DNA of 64,000 bases from contig JADJWT010000001.1 in the NCBI GenBank assembly GCA_016716225.1, positions 682,001 to 746,000 on the forward strand. Direction: 5' to 3'. The first letter of the stretch is position 1; every line of letters begins with the position of its first letter. The translations under genes were made by a program, and so were the position numbers. Positions 1 to 8,346 of the stretch are shown piece by piece. Below the pieces are notes generated by a model. The model did not search any database. It was not told the DNA's origin and worked only from the letters and a program-made list of their open reading frames with translations. Source of the DNA: Ignavibacteriota bacterium (GTDB taxonomy: Bacteria > Bacteroidota > Ignavibacteria > Ignavibacteriales > Melioribacteraceae).

Positions 1-1302
1 ACAAATATTAAACAAAAAGATGAATTCGGAAAAATCTGCTGGGATTTGAATGATGCAACAGATCAATTTGAAGCTTTGGTTAAAGAATTGTTGACTTCAA
101 TAAACTATGTTTCCCAGAAAAAATATTTTAGACCCGTTTTAACTAAAGGTTTAAAAGGATCGTTTTCTATAAGATTAAATGAAGCTGATTCACTTTTAAG
201 AAAGTATACCCAGACACTTATTAGAGAAAAGAAAGAAATTGAAGAAAAAGCTTCTGAACTTTTGGGAGCGATGGATAAATTCTCAAAAGGTGATTTAACT
301 GAACAATTAAAAGTTGATAACGAAACCGAACTTATGGGTAGATTATTTACCGGTTTTAATAATTCTGTAAGCAATATTCATCAAATGATTGAACATTTAA
401 ATGAAGCAGTAAATTCAACAATAAATGCAAGTACACAAATTGCTGCGGCAATTGAAGAAATGGCTGCTGCTTCGGAAGAGCAAAGCCGACAAACAAATGA
501 TATTACATCTGCAGTTGATGAAATGATTAAAACAGTTACAGAAACAACCAAGAACACTTCTACCGCAGCTGAATCTGCAAGAAATGCTGGATTCTTAGCT
601 CAAGAAGGAAGCGATGTTGTTAGCAAAGCAGTAAATGCAATGGGACAAATTGCAAACATAGTTTCACAAGCTTCATCAAAAGTTGTTGGATTAGGAAAAG
701 ACAGCGATAAAATTGGTGAAATAATAAAAGTAATTGATGAAATTGCTGATCAGACAAATTTACTTGCCCTTAATGCCGCAATAGAAGCAGCAAGAGCCGG
801 CGAGCACGGAAGAGGTTTTGCAGTAGTTGCCGATGAAGTTAGAAAATTAGCAGAAAGAACTTCAAAATCTACAGAAGAAATTGCTTCAATGATTCAACAA
901 ATTCAAACAGCAACAACAACTGTTGTTAAATCAATAAATGATGGAAATAAAGAAGTTGAATCCGGAATTAGTTTAGCGGAAAGTGCTGGAAAAGCAATTT
1001 TAGATATTGTAAACACAACAAATAATGTTGTAGATGAAATTAATCAAGTTGCAACTGCAAGCGAAGAACAGTCTTTAACATCCGGACAAATTGCAAAAAA
1101 TATAGAAGCCGTAAATAATGTTATTTCCGAAACTTTATTGGGAATTCAACAAACTGCAAGAGCTGCCGATGATTTAAACAATATGACCGGAAATTTGCAA
1201 GAATTGATTAGCAAATTCAAAATTAAAAAGCAGCATTCGTATAATGAAAAATTTGCATTAAAGAAGCATCATAAAATATATGAACACGCTGAAGTTCATT
1301 AA
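1..1302 (+). CDS. Methyl-accepting chemotaxis protein, 5'-truncated by window edge
   Basis: This is the C-terminal part of a chemoreceptor that signals to CheA/CheW. The reading frame is open from base 1, and the first candidate start inside the window (TTG at 46) has no ribosome binding site, so the gene almost certainly begins upstream. After a W/DQ-containing helical segment (about bases 30-230) comes a HAMP-like stretch containing FSKGDLTEQL, then a long coiled-coil signalling domain. The highly conserved hairpin tip (IADQTNLLALNAAIEAARAG, about bases 739-798) is followed by GRGFAVVADEVRKLAERT. No transmembrane segment is visible in the part present, so it could be a soluble receptor or have its membrane part upstream. 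There is no CheR-binding pentapeptide at the C-terminus. cheW follows 32 bases later, so an operon is likely. Confidence 0.93.
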   Translation, partial: TNIKQKDEFGKICWDLNDATDQFEALVKELLTSINYVSQKKYFRPVLTKGLKGSFSIRLNEADSLLRKYTQTLIREKKEIEEKASELLGAMDKFSKGDLTEQLKVDNETELMGRLFTGFNNSVSNIHQMIEHLNEAVNSTINASTQIAAAIEEMAAASEEQSRQTNDITSAVDEMIKTVTETTKNTSTAAESARNAGFLAQEGSDVVSKAVNAMGQIANIVSQASSKVVGLGKDSDKIGEIIKVIDEIADQTNLLALNAAIEAARAGEHGRGFAVVADEVRKLAERTSKSTEEIASMIQQIQTATTTVVKSINDGNKEVESGISLAESAGKAILDIVNTTNNVVDEINQVATASEEQSLTSGQIAKNIEAVNNVISETLLGIQQTARAADDLNNMTGNLQELISKFKIKKQHSYNEKFALKKHHKIYEHAEVH

Positions 1303-1334
1303 GAAATATTTGAAAAATTAATTGGGGATTTAAA

Positions 1335-1808
1335 ATGGAAAAAACAGCAAATACAACAATAATAACCGACGAATTGCTGCAGCTTGTAAGCTTTAAAATT
1401 GGAGACGCTGAATTTGGAGTTGATATTCTACGAGTTCAAGAAATTAATAAAATGATGGAATTAACTGTTGTACCAAACACTCCAAATTTTGTTGAAGGAG
1501 TTGTAAATCTTAGAGGAAGAATAATTCCAGTTTTAAATTTAAGATCAAGACTTGGCTTACAGGTAAAAGAGTACAATTCCGAAACAAGAATAATTGTTGT
1601 TGAAATTGAAGATAAGACTATTGGATTTATTGTTGATGAAGTGAAAGAAGTATTAAGAATTCCAAAAAGTATTACCGAAGCTCCTCCGGAAATTGTTACA
1701 GGCGTAGATTCAGATTACATAACAGCAATTGGGAAATTAGAAGATCGCTTAATAATTTTGCTTGATTTAACAAAGGTACTGTCAACATCAGAAATGAATT
1801 CTTTATAG
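1335..1808 (+). CDS. cheW: CheW chemotaxis coupling protein
   Basis: This is the scaffold protein that joins chemoreceptors to the CheA kinase at the cytoplasmic receptor array. It has 157 residues, the normal size for a stand-alone CheW. The CheW fold is recognisable from the N-terminal LVSFKIGDAEFGVDILRVQEI, the VPNTPNFVEGVVNLRGRIIPVLNLRSRL core, and the C-terminal VDEVKEVLRIP and LIILLDLTKVL strands. The ATG at 1335 has GGGGA about ten bases upstream. It lies 32 bases after the receptor gene and 17 bases before an unknown gene, so the three are probably co-transcribed. No other che genes fall inside the window. Confidence 0.95.
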   Translation: MEKTANTTIITDELLQLVSFKIGDAEFGVDILRVQEINKMMELTVVPNTPNFVEGVVNLRGRIIPVLNLRSRLGLQVKEYNSETRIIVVEIEDKTIGFIVDEVKEVLRIPKSITEAPPEIVTGVDSDYITAIGKLEDRLIILLDLTKVLSTSEMNSL

Positions 1809-1825
1809 AAATTAAGGCGGAATCA

Positions 1826-2755
1826 ATGTTCTTTAATTCAGATGATAACATAAAAACAATTACAATTTTAATTAAGGAAAAAGACCAATCTATTATTAAA
1901 TCTATTCTAGATTTTTTAAAGGACAAGAACAAAGATTTTACCGCAATGAAATATAAAACCGGTAAAATTGGTGAAGATGTTTTAGTTTCATTTAAAGTTA
2001 AGAAACAATTCTACGCACAAGTTTTAGAAAAATTTGCTTACAATGATATTCCGGTGATTATAAAAGATCAATCTGTTATTGATTTTATTGATGAAAAGAA
2101 AGAACACAAAAAACAAAAACTTAGAGCCCGTGGCTGGAAAGAAATTGGTGTTCACATAAAACAAATTACATTCCAAGAACTTGATCAATTAATTAGTGAA
2201 GGAAGAATTAAAGAAGTTGCTAAAGAAGCAAAAGGTGGAGTTGGTACAAATTCTGAGATAGTTCAAAAAGCAAAAAACTCTTTAACTCACACTGTTGATG
2301 TTGCCATTGAAAATCTTATAAGATATGCTGAAGAAAATCCAAATAAAAAGCAAAATGCAATAAATGAACTTTTAGATATTGCAACAGATTCCGATTTGAA
2401 ACTTTTTCAAAAAAGAAGTGAAATGATCAAAGCCGGTGAAGCGGCAATTGCAATTGCAATAAATAATGAAGAACTTTATGATAATTTAATTTCAATTGCA
2501 AACAATAATAAAATTGAAAATATTCTTAATATAAAATCAACCGTTTATTTATCCGGATTAATTTTAAGTATTGATGAAAGCAATCAAGAACTTGAATCAG
2601 ATAAACAAGTGGAACTTCCTGATGTTGTAAAATTATTAAACACTCGATGGTTAAAAATTGCTTTTGAAACTGTACAAAATAAATTAACTGACGAAGAAAA
2701 AAATAATTTTAATGAATTAATTTCTTTTATTGAACAAAAACGTAACGTTGCTTAA
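1826..2755 (+). CDS. Hypothetical protein in chemotaxis operon
   Basis: I do not recognise this 309-residue protein. It appears cytoplasmic: no signal peptide, no membrane segment, many Lys, Glu and Asn. Residues 1-90 alternate short hydrophobic strands with helices in an order that could be an ACT- or ferredoxin-like fold; this is a guess from pattern only. A basic linker (DEKKEHKKQKLRARGWKEIG) follows at about residues 89-108, then an all-helical C-terminal half that includes two similar Glu/Asn-rich helical pairs. The ATG at 1826 is preceded by AAGGCGG. It is the last gene of the receptor-cheW operon, which suggests a chemotaxis accessory role (array adaptor or receptor modification), but nothing in the sequence proves this. 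Confidence 0.85.
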   Translation: MFFNSDDNIKTITILIKEKDQSIIKSILDFLKDKNKDFTAMKYKTGKIGEDVLVSFKVKKQFYAQVLEKFAYNDIPVIIKDQSVIDFIDEKKEHKKQKLRARGWKEIGVHIKQITFQELDQLISEGRIKEVAKEAKGGVGTNSEIVQKAKNSLTHTVDVAIENLIRYAEENPNKKQNAINELLDIATDSDLKLFQKRSEMIKAGEAAIAIAINNEELYDNLISIANNNKIENILNIKSTVYLSGLILSIDESNQELESDKQVELPDVVKLLNTRWLKIAFETVQNKLTDEEKNNFNELISFIEQKRNVA

Positions 2756-2779
2756 TACGCTTTGATTTAATCACTTTTG

Positions 2780-2811
2780 TAAATTAAAATTAGTTTTGCG
2801 CTTTTAATTTA
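2780..2811. terminator. AT-only hairpin between convergent genes
   Basis: TAAATTAAAA (2780-2789) and TTTTAATTTA (2802-2811) form a perfect 10-bp inverted repeat around a 12-base loop. It lies between the convergent ends of the chemotaxis operon and the saccharopine dehydrogenase gene, whose stop codon it overlaps. The stem has no G or C, so it is a weak terminator at best. Confidence 0.3.
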
Positions 2812-4150
2812 TTTCAAATCTTTTTTCACAAAATTCTAAATTTAACATTTTTAATTCATTCAAAATTTTTGGATAAATTTCTGGGTGAGTTGGAATATGA
2901 CATCCTTTCAATTTTAATTCATTTTGTAAAAGTAATTTAACGGCAATAGCCGCTGGAGCTCCTACAGTTTTTGCAATCGCAGTCATATTATTTTTTGGAT
3001 CACCATAATCAACCAATGTAGAAATTATTTTTTCTTTTTTATTATTTGGATATTCAGCTTCAATTTCATGATGAAGAATAACCATATCTCTTTCACCTTT
3101 TGGTAAAGGTAATTTTCGTTTGATTAATTCAGTCATTAATTCAACTGAATTTTTAAAATTGCTACCAATTTTTTCATTGCTGAAAAGACCAAGAAATTCC
3201 AAATTTTTCATAATAATTCCGGTTGGATTGATACCCAAATAATTTGCAATTTTTAATTCCAAATTTGTTCCGGAAATATTTTGAGGTAAATACATTTCGG
3301 TAAAATCTCTATAAGATAAATTTTCAACTTCTGGTAATAATAAAGTTCCTTGTGTTAATCCTAATTTAATTAACTGAATCCAAGTTTCAGCCCAACCGGG
3401 ATTTCTCAATGTTCCTCTAATTACCGTTTGAGAATTTTCAAGTTTAAAAACTTTTTGATAGAGTAATGAATCTCTGTTTGGATAAGCTTCGAATTTTCCC
3501 AGATTTTCAATTTCAACATTCCAAGTTCTATTAAATACTTGATGATAAGGAAGAATTTTCATTTTACCATTTTCTAAATATTGAGCACCGGCTTCTCCGG
3601 CTGTTACAACATTTGCCGGATTCCAAGTAATACAATAATTTAGCGGATTTGATTTTACTTCCGGAGCCGGTAATGCACTTCCGTACGAAATAAAACTTTT
3701 TATTTCGCCATCTTTTTCTCTAATCGCGGTTAAAATTTTCATTGCCGACATATTATCAATTCCGGGATCTAAACCCATTTCGTTCAATATCAGTATATCA
3801 TTTTCCACTGCTGCACTATTCAATTCAGCAACTTTTGGATTTTCATATGAAGCGGTAACCATATGTTTTTTAAATTTCACACATTCGGTTGCAATTAAAA
3901 ATTGAAACATCGGAGCTAAAAAATTTACAACAATATCACAATTTTTAATTTGATTTTCTCTTTGAATTTCATCGTTTACATCAAAATCAATTGCATTTCC
4001 GTTTGGATGATTATTTACAGATCTTTCAGCAAGTTTTACATCACGATCACAAACTGTAACAAACCAATTATTTTTTTCTGCTTCTGTAAGAAGATATTGA
4101 ATTAGAAAAGGTGCGCTTTGTCCTGCACCGAGAATAAGAACTTTTTTCAT
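2804..4150 (-). CDS. Saccharopine dehydrogenase (glutamate-forming type)
   Basis: Predicted to oxidise saccharopine to glutamate and 2-aminoadipate semialdehyde, the second step of lysine breakdown by the saccharopine route. The N-terminal Rossmann motif is clear (KKVLILGAGQSAPFLIQYLL, with GxGxxx at residues 8-13). It is followed by the family-typical NFLAPMFQFLIATECVKFKKH segment, with a Phe where other members have a Leu or Pro, and by LILNEMGLDPGIDNMSAMKI, the conserved E-x-G-x-D-P-G-I-D region. Length (448 residues) fits the LYS9 or C-terminal AASS class rather than the short lysine-forming enzyme. It lies 92 bases downstream of the lysine-ketoglutarate reductase half, in the same direction. 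Together the two correspond to a split version of the bifunctional animal and plant enzyme. A carboxynorspermidine dehydrogenase is an alternative, but the partner gene argues against it. Confidence 0.85.
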   Translation of the reverse strand: MKKVLILGAGQSAPFLIQYLLTEAEKNNWFVTVCDRDVKLAERSVNNHPNGNAIDFDVNDEIQRENQIKNCDIVVNFLAPMFQFLIATECVKFKKHMVTASYENPKVAELNSAAVENDILILNEMGLDPGIDNMSAMKILTAIREKDGEIKSFISYGSALPAPEVKSNPLNYCITWNPANVVTAGEAGAQYLENGKMKILPYHQVFNRTWNVEIENLGKFEAYPNRDSLLYQKVFKLENSQTVIRGTLRNPGWAETWIQLIKLGLTQGTLLLPEVENLSYRDFTEMYLPQNISGTNLELKIANYLGINPTGIIMKNLEFLGLFSNEKIGSNFKNSVELMTELIKRKLPLPKGERDMVILHHEIEAEYPNNKKEKIISTLVDYGDPKNNMTAIAKTVGAPAAIAVKLLLQNELKLKGCHIPTHPEIYPKILNELKMLNLEFCEKRFEIN

Positions 4151-4242
4151 GGTAAAACCTTAGAGAAAATTTAAGCAAATTTGTAAAAAACTTTTTTTAT
4201 TTAGTAAACCTATAGAATATAGATTTTATTACAAATTCAATT

Positions 4243-5544
4243 TTATGATAAATATTTGTAAAGATATTCAAATTGCGGTGTAAGCTTTCCTTTGTGTGCA
4301 ATTATTGCATTTTTAATTTCTTTTGAAATTTCTAATTCATTATAACATTTTGAATAATCTGTGTTTGCAATATTTTTTACAAAAGGCAAAAGTGAATTCC
4401 CAAAAAATTGGGATGATTCTATTGGCAATTCTGCCGGAAGTTTATCAACAGCTAAAACTACCGGACCGTTTCCTTCAATTCCGTCTATAACATTATTAGT
4501 CAGCGGTTCATAAACAAAAGTTGGATTTTTTGAATCAGTATTTTTCACTGTAATTTCTATTGAGCCTTCAATATCGCAGCTTATATCACCAATTACTTTT
4601 AGTTTATGATTTTTTTCAGATTTATATAATTCCTTCATAAACTTTTTTGTAACATGTTTGGGAAATTTATTTTCCCAATAAATTCCGTTGATCAGCAAAG
4701 TTAAGTTTGGAATATATTTTGAAAAAATACTTTCATATTCATTTGGATTTTTTACAAAGTGTTCAAAATTAAATTCATTTTGTGAAATATGTTTGTACAT
4801 ATCTTTTTCTCTGAATTCAACTTTGTAAACTACCTTATTCGAGAATTCCTTATTTTTAATAAAATTTTCCAATTCATTCGGTTTTATTTCAACAACCGGA
4901 AGCAGATTAAAAACATTTTGTGCACCTTTTGAAACATTTCCATAACCGGAAAATCCGGTGATTAAAGGAGTAATTTCTTGAGGCAAACCAATTTCTGAGA
5001 TTTCTTTTCCTATTGATTTTATTGCTTCTTCGGCACTTTTCAGATTTTCATAATTTAGTGCTTGTTTAATTTTTGAAAGCGGAGTTTCAATTCCTTCGAG
5101 CAAAAATCTTTGGCCTAAGAGCCAAAGTGAATTTATCATTCCGGCATATCCGGCATAATTCCCAAAAAATATTTGTCTAAAACCTTTTTCATTTTTTACA
5201 AGTTCATAATCAATTAAAGTAATATTTTTTTCCAAAATTGCTTTAAGCATTGCCATGTTATAGGTTTGCGCTTTAATTGTGTGAGAAAAGAAAACGTATG
5301 TTTTATCTGAAATTAAATCTTGAACGGGAACTTCTTTTACTCCGAAAATTATATCGCAGTTTGATAAATCGTTTGAAATTTTTGCTCCGGAATTTAAATA
5401 GTCATTCGACGTGAAAATACGCTGCTCAGCTGGTTCAACATAAATTTCACAATTCTCTTCAGTTAATTTTTTTACATGATCCGGTGTAAGTGGTGATCTT
5501 CTTTCCGATGGATATTGTGTTTCTCTGCGAATACCGATTTTCAT
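4243..5544 (-). CDS. Lysine-ketoglutarate reductase-like protein (AASS N-terminal half)
   Basis: Resembles the lysine-2-oxoglutarate reductase half of bifunctional LKR/SDH, which condenses lysine and 2-oxoglutarate into saccharopine using NADPH. The opening MKIGIRRET followed by ERRSPLTPDHVKKL is the characteristic alanine-dehydrogenase/PNT-like N-terminus of this family. Residues around GYAGMINSLWLLGQR and GIETPLSKI match the conserved LKR core, and ITGFSGYGNVSKGAQ provides the dinucleotide-binding glycine region. I place the start at the ATG at 5544 (433 residues), because GGGGAA sits 7 bases upstream; a longer frame up to 5568 lacks such a site. It is the first gene of a two-gene set with saccharopine dehydrogenase. 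Substrate specificity is inferred from family and neighbour. Confidence 0.82.
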   Translation of the reverse strand: MKIGIRRETQYPSERRSPLTPDHVKKLTEENCEIYVEPAEQRIFTSNDYLNSGAKISNDLSNCDIIFGVKEVPVQDLISDKTYVFFSHTIKAQTYNMAMLKAILEKNITLIDYELVKNEKGFRQIFFGNYAGYAGMINSLWLLGQRFLLEGIETPLSKIKQALNYENLKSAEEAIKSIGKEISEIGLPQEITPLITGFSGYGNVSKGAQNVFNLLPVVEIKPNELENFIKNKEFSNKVVYKVEFREKDMYKHISQNEFNFEHFVKNPNEYESIFSKYIPNLTLLINGIYWENKFPKHVTKKFMKELYKSEKNHKLKVIGDISCDIEGSIEITVKNTDSKNPTFVYEPLTNNVIDGIEGNGPVVLAVDKLPAELPIESSQFFGNSLLPFVKNIANTDYSKCYNELEISKEIKNAIIAHKGKLTPQFEYLYKYLS

Positions 5545-5635
5545 TGTAATGTTCCCCAATAAAAACAAAATTTAAGAACATTAAAAATATAGAAAAGAAA
5601 GTTGATTAAAAAATTCGGGTGATTTTAATCAATCA

Positions 5636-6937
5636 CTACATTGATTGTTTTTGACTCTTAACAATGTTCACTTTTATTAATTCATAAATAATTTTTTCAG
5701 TTGCGCCAATATTTTTTTCGACATAATTTTTTGAAATTTCACCAATATTTTTTCTTTTTTCATCATTAATTAGTAATTCTCTAAAAACTTTATAAGCTTC
5801 AATTCTATCTTTAATTTCAATTCCACAACCGAGTTTTAACATTTTTCTTGCTTCTTGACTATTCTTATTTTTTGGACCAAAAATTACGGGAATTCCATAA
5901 ACAGCGGGTTCTAAAACATTGTGAATTCCTTGTTTAAAACTTCCGCCAACATAAGCTAAATCTGCATAACGATAAAGTGTTAGCAAAACTCCGATAGAAT
6001 CAACCAAAATTATTGATTCATCTTTATAATTATTTTTATATGAAAATCTTATTGTTGGAATTTCTCTAAAAGTGTATTCTAAAGCTTCAAGTCGTTGTAT
6101 GGAAGGTTCATGCGGAACAACAATTGTGACAACATTTTTATCATACTTTAACAATTTTAATATTGCCGGAAATATTACTTCTTCGTCCGATTCCCAGGAA
6201 CTTCCTAACGCGATAACTTTTTTGCCTTTAAAAATATCTAGTCTGAACAAATCCTTACTTTTTGCATTAATACTTTTTTGATAAACTCGGTCAAATCTTG
6301 TATCACCAACAACAGCTAATTTTTCTTCGGGAATATTAAATTCAATAAAATTTTGTTTATCCTTTTCACTAATTGTAAGAATTTTCAAAAAATCTTTAAA
6401 TAAAACTTTATGAAAACTAATTGCCACGGGTAATTTTCTTTTTGAAGTTTTACTCATTGTTGCATCAACAATAAAAGTTGCAACTTTATATTTGCTTAAA
6501 ACCCAAATAAAATTAGGCCAGAAATCATATCTCATAAATAATACTGCGGAAGGTTTTACTAAACTTACAAATCTTTTTGCATTGCTGAACGAATCAAAAG
6601 GGATGTAAGAAATAATATCTGAATGAGGATATTTTAAAGAATTATTATATCCGGAGGGAGAAAAAAAAGTTACTAAAATATTTACATTTGATGTACTTTT
6701 TATTTTTTCAATTATTGGTTTTGCTTGTTCAAACTCACCCATCGATGAAGAATGAATCCAAATGATTTTTTTGCTTCGGTCAATTTCGGTCAAGTTAATT
6801 ATTAATTTTTCAAAAAGTCGATGCCTTCCTTTTATTCCTTCTCTAATTTTTTTATTGAACAAACTTAAGAAGTATAATGAAATTTTTAAAAACGGCAGAA
6901 TGAGAAAGTTGTAAAAGTAAAACCAAAATGTTTTCAT
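5636..6937 (-). CDS. waaA: 3-deoxy-D-manno-octulosonic acid (Kdo) transferase
   Basis: Transfers Kdo from CMP-Kdo to lipid A precursor at the cytoplasmic face of the inner membrane, the first step of LPS core assembly. An N-terminal membrane anchor (FYFYNFLILPFLKISLYFL) precedes the conserved KGRHRLFEKL and the HSSSMGEFEQAKPIIEKIK motif holding the catalytic Glu. Then come FFSPSGYNNS, LFMRYDFWPNFIW, and a C-terminal GT-B half with GSSWESDEE, VPHEP, YVGGSFKQGIHNVLEPAVYG and FGPKNKNSQEA. Length (433) is typical. The start ATG overlaps the stop of the upstream glycosyltransferase (ATGA-type overlap at 6934-6937), so the two are translationally coupled. Whether it adds one or two Kdo units cannot be told from sequence. 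Confidence 0.95.
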   Translation of the reverse strand: MKTFWFYFYNFLILPFLKISLYFLSLFNKKIREGIKGRHRLFEKLIINLTEIDRSKKIIWIHSSSMGEFEQAKPIIEKIKSTSNVNILVTFFSPSGYNNSLKYPHSDIISYIPFDSFSNAKRFVSLVKPSAVLFMRYDFWPNFIWVLSKYKVATFIVDATMSKTSKRKLPVAISFHKVLFKDFLKILTISEKDKQNFIEFNIPEEKLAVVGDTRFDRVYQKSINAKSKDLFRLDIFKGKKVIALGSSWESDEEVIFPAILKLLKYDKNVVTIVVPHEPSIQRLEALEYTFREIPTIRFSYKNNYKDESIILVDSIGVLLTLYRYADLAYVGGSFKQGIHNVLEPAVYGIPVIFGPKNKNSQEARKMLKLGCGIEIKDRIEAYKVFRELLINDEKRKNIGEISKNYVEKNIGATEKIIYELIKVNIVKSQKQSM

Positions 6938-7968
6938 ATATTTTTTATAAATTCCGAAGTTTTTTGAAATACAAATTGCGGAGTTATATCAAGCATGCAT
7001 TTAAAATGTTTTTGCGGACATTCCGCCAACCCAATATGACTGCATGGTCTACAAGATAACGAATTATTTTCCAAAACTAAACTTTTTCCTTTATAAGGTG
7101 CAAAACCAAATTCTTTAACAGTTGAACCAAAAATTGCAATTACTGGAATATTTACAGCCAATGCCAAATGCATTAAACCGGAATCATTACAAATTACAAC
7201 TTTACATTTTTTCATTACTTCAGCAGTTTTCAATAATTCATCATCGTTTGATAAGTTTACTGAATTAGGAATTTTATTAGATATTTTTTCGCAAATTTCC
7301 TTATCATCTTTTCCGCCAAAAAGTAAAATTGTTTTTTCGAAATTGGAAAACATATTTCCCAATTCTACAAAATATTCTTCTTTCCACATTTTTGTTTTAT
7401 GTCGGGAACCTGGACAAAAACCAATTATATTTTCATCAATTTTAATTTGTTCACTTTTCCCAATAAAAATTTCCAAACCTTTTTCATCTAAGTTAAAATT
7501 GGGAATTGTATTTGCATATCTAACCGGAATTGGAATTATTTCTTTAAAAAGATTCCATTTAAATTTTACCAATAAAAATTTCTCAATCGATGGTTTTTTA
7601 AATCTCAAAATTTCTTTAGAAATTCCTTTAGATAATTTTCTGCTTCTTAAATTATTCTGAAGATCAATTACCAAATCATAATTTTGAGAAGAAAGATTTA
7701 CGACTTTATTTTTTGATTTCGCAGTTAAAAATTCCCTCGAAATGACTGTTAATGAATTATCTTTTCTGTTTAATGAAATTACTGAATTGAGATTTGGATT
7801 AAAAATTACTGCATCTTTATATTCTTCACGCAATAAAAAATCTATTTTCAAATTTGGAAATTGATTATTAAGCGAACGAATTAATGGCGAAGTTAATAAT
7901 ATATCGCCGAGAGAGCTTAATCTAATTATTAAGATTTTATTAATTTTACCTAAATTCACAGTAAACAA
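6934..7968 (-). CDS. Glycosyltransferase family 9 (ADP-heptose:LPS heptosyltransferase-like)
   Basis: A GT-B enzyme of the heptosyltransferase family, expected to extend the LPS inner core. The N-terminal KILIIRLSSLGDILLTSPLIR and the YDLVIDLQNNLRSR segment are hallmarks. The C-terminal donor site has GFCPGSRHKTKMW, LLFGGKDD, and CNDSGLMHLALAVNIPVIAIFG. A cysteine-rich end (CRPCSHIGLAECPQKHFKCM) is common in GT9 members. There is no ATG at the N-terminus: the frame begins with TTG at 7968, or possibly GTG at 7959, and neither has a visible Shine-Dalgarno, so the exact start is uncertain by a few residues. It is coupled to waaA by a 4-base overlap, supporting an LPS core role. Confidence 0.9.
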   Translation of the reverse strand: MFTVNLGKINKILIIRLSSLGDILLTSPLIRSLNNQFPNLKIDFLLREEYKDAVIFNPNLNSVISLNRKDNSLTVISREFLTAKSKNKVVNLSSQNYDLVIDLQNNLRSRKLSKGISKEILRFKKPSIEKFLLVKFKWNLFKEIIPIPVRYANTIPNFNLDEKGLEIFIGKSEQIKIDENIIGFCPGSRHKTKMWKEEYFVELGNMFSNFEKTILLFGGKDDKEICEKISNKIPNSVNLSNDDELLKTAEVMKKCKVVICNDSGLMHLALAVNIPVIAIFGSTVKEFGFAPYKGKSLVLENNSLSCRPCSHIGLAECPQKHFKCMLDITPQFVFQKTSEFIKNI

Positions 7969-8081
7969 TTTTTGTTGAAAGAAATTTAAGCAATTAGATT
8001 TAAGCTTGCTAAACAGATATTGTGATATTATTTATTTATCTATATTTTTCAGTATAATTTTGAAGAAATTAGGAAAATTAA

Positions 8082-8342
8082 ATGTCAACATTACCTCCGC
8101 CAAAAGTTAAACTTTTTTCAGAAGATTCGATGGAAAAAAAAGTATATAGTTTAGTAGATTCTCTTGAGCAGTACATTCCTATAATGAATGATAGAAACCG
8201 ACTTTCATTTGCATTGCTTAATTATTTGAAAGGGCAAGGTGATGAACCATTTATAACCGTAAGAAATAATAAACTTACGTTAAAAGGTATTAACAAAGTT
8301 GAACTTGCAAAATTAATTGAAGAAAAATTAGCATCAATATAA
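8082..8342 (+). CDS. Small hypothetical protein (86 residues)
   Basis: I do not recognise this protein. It is soluble, with no signal peptide or membrane helix. A proline-rich start (STLPPPKVKLF) is followed by two predicted helices with a QYIPIMNDRNRLSFALLNYL core, then a short beta-like stretch (PFITVRNNKLTLKG) and a final helix. It has an upstream AGGA (about 11 bases before the ATG), codon use like its neighbours, and a position in the divergent region upstream of the LPS pair, so it looks like a real gene. It ends 4 bases before the convergent fructose-bisphosphatase gene. Confidence 0.75.
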   Translation: MSTLPPPKVKLFSEDSMEKKVYSLVDSLEQYIPIMNDRNRLSFALLNYLKGQGDEPFITVRNNKLTLKGINKVELAKLIEEKLASI

Positions 8343-8346
8343 TAAT

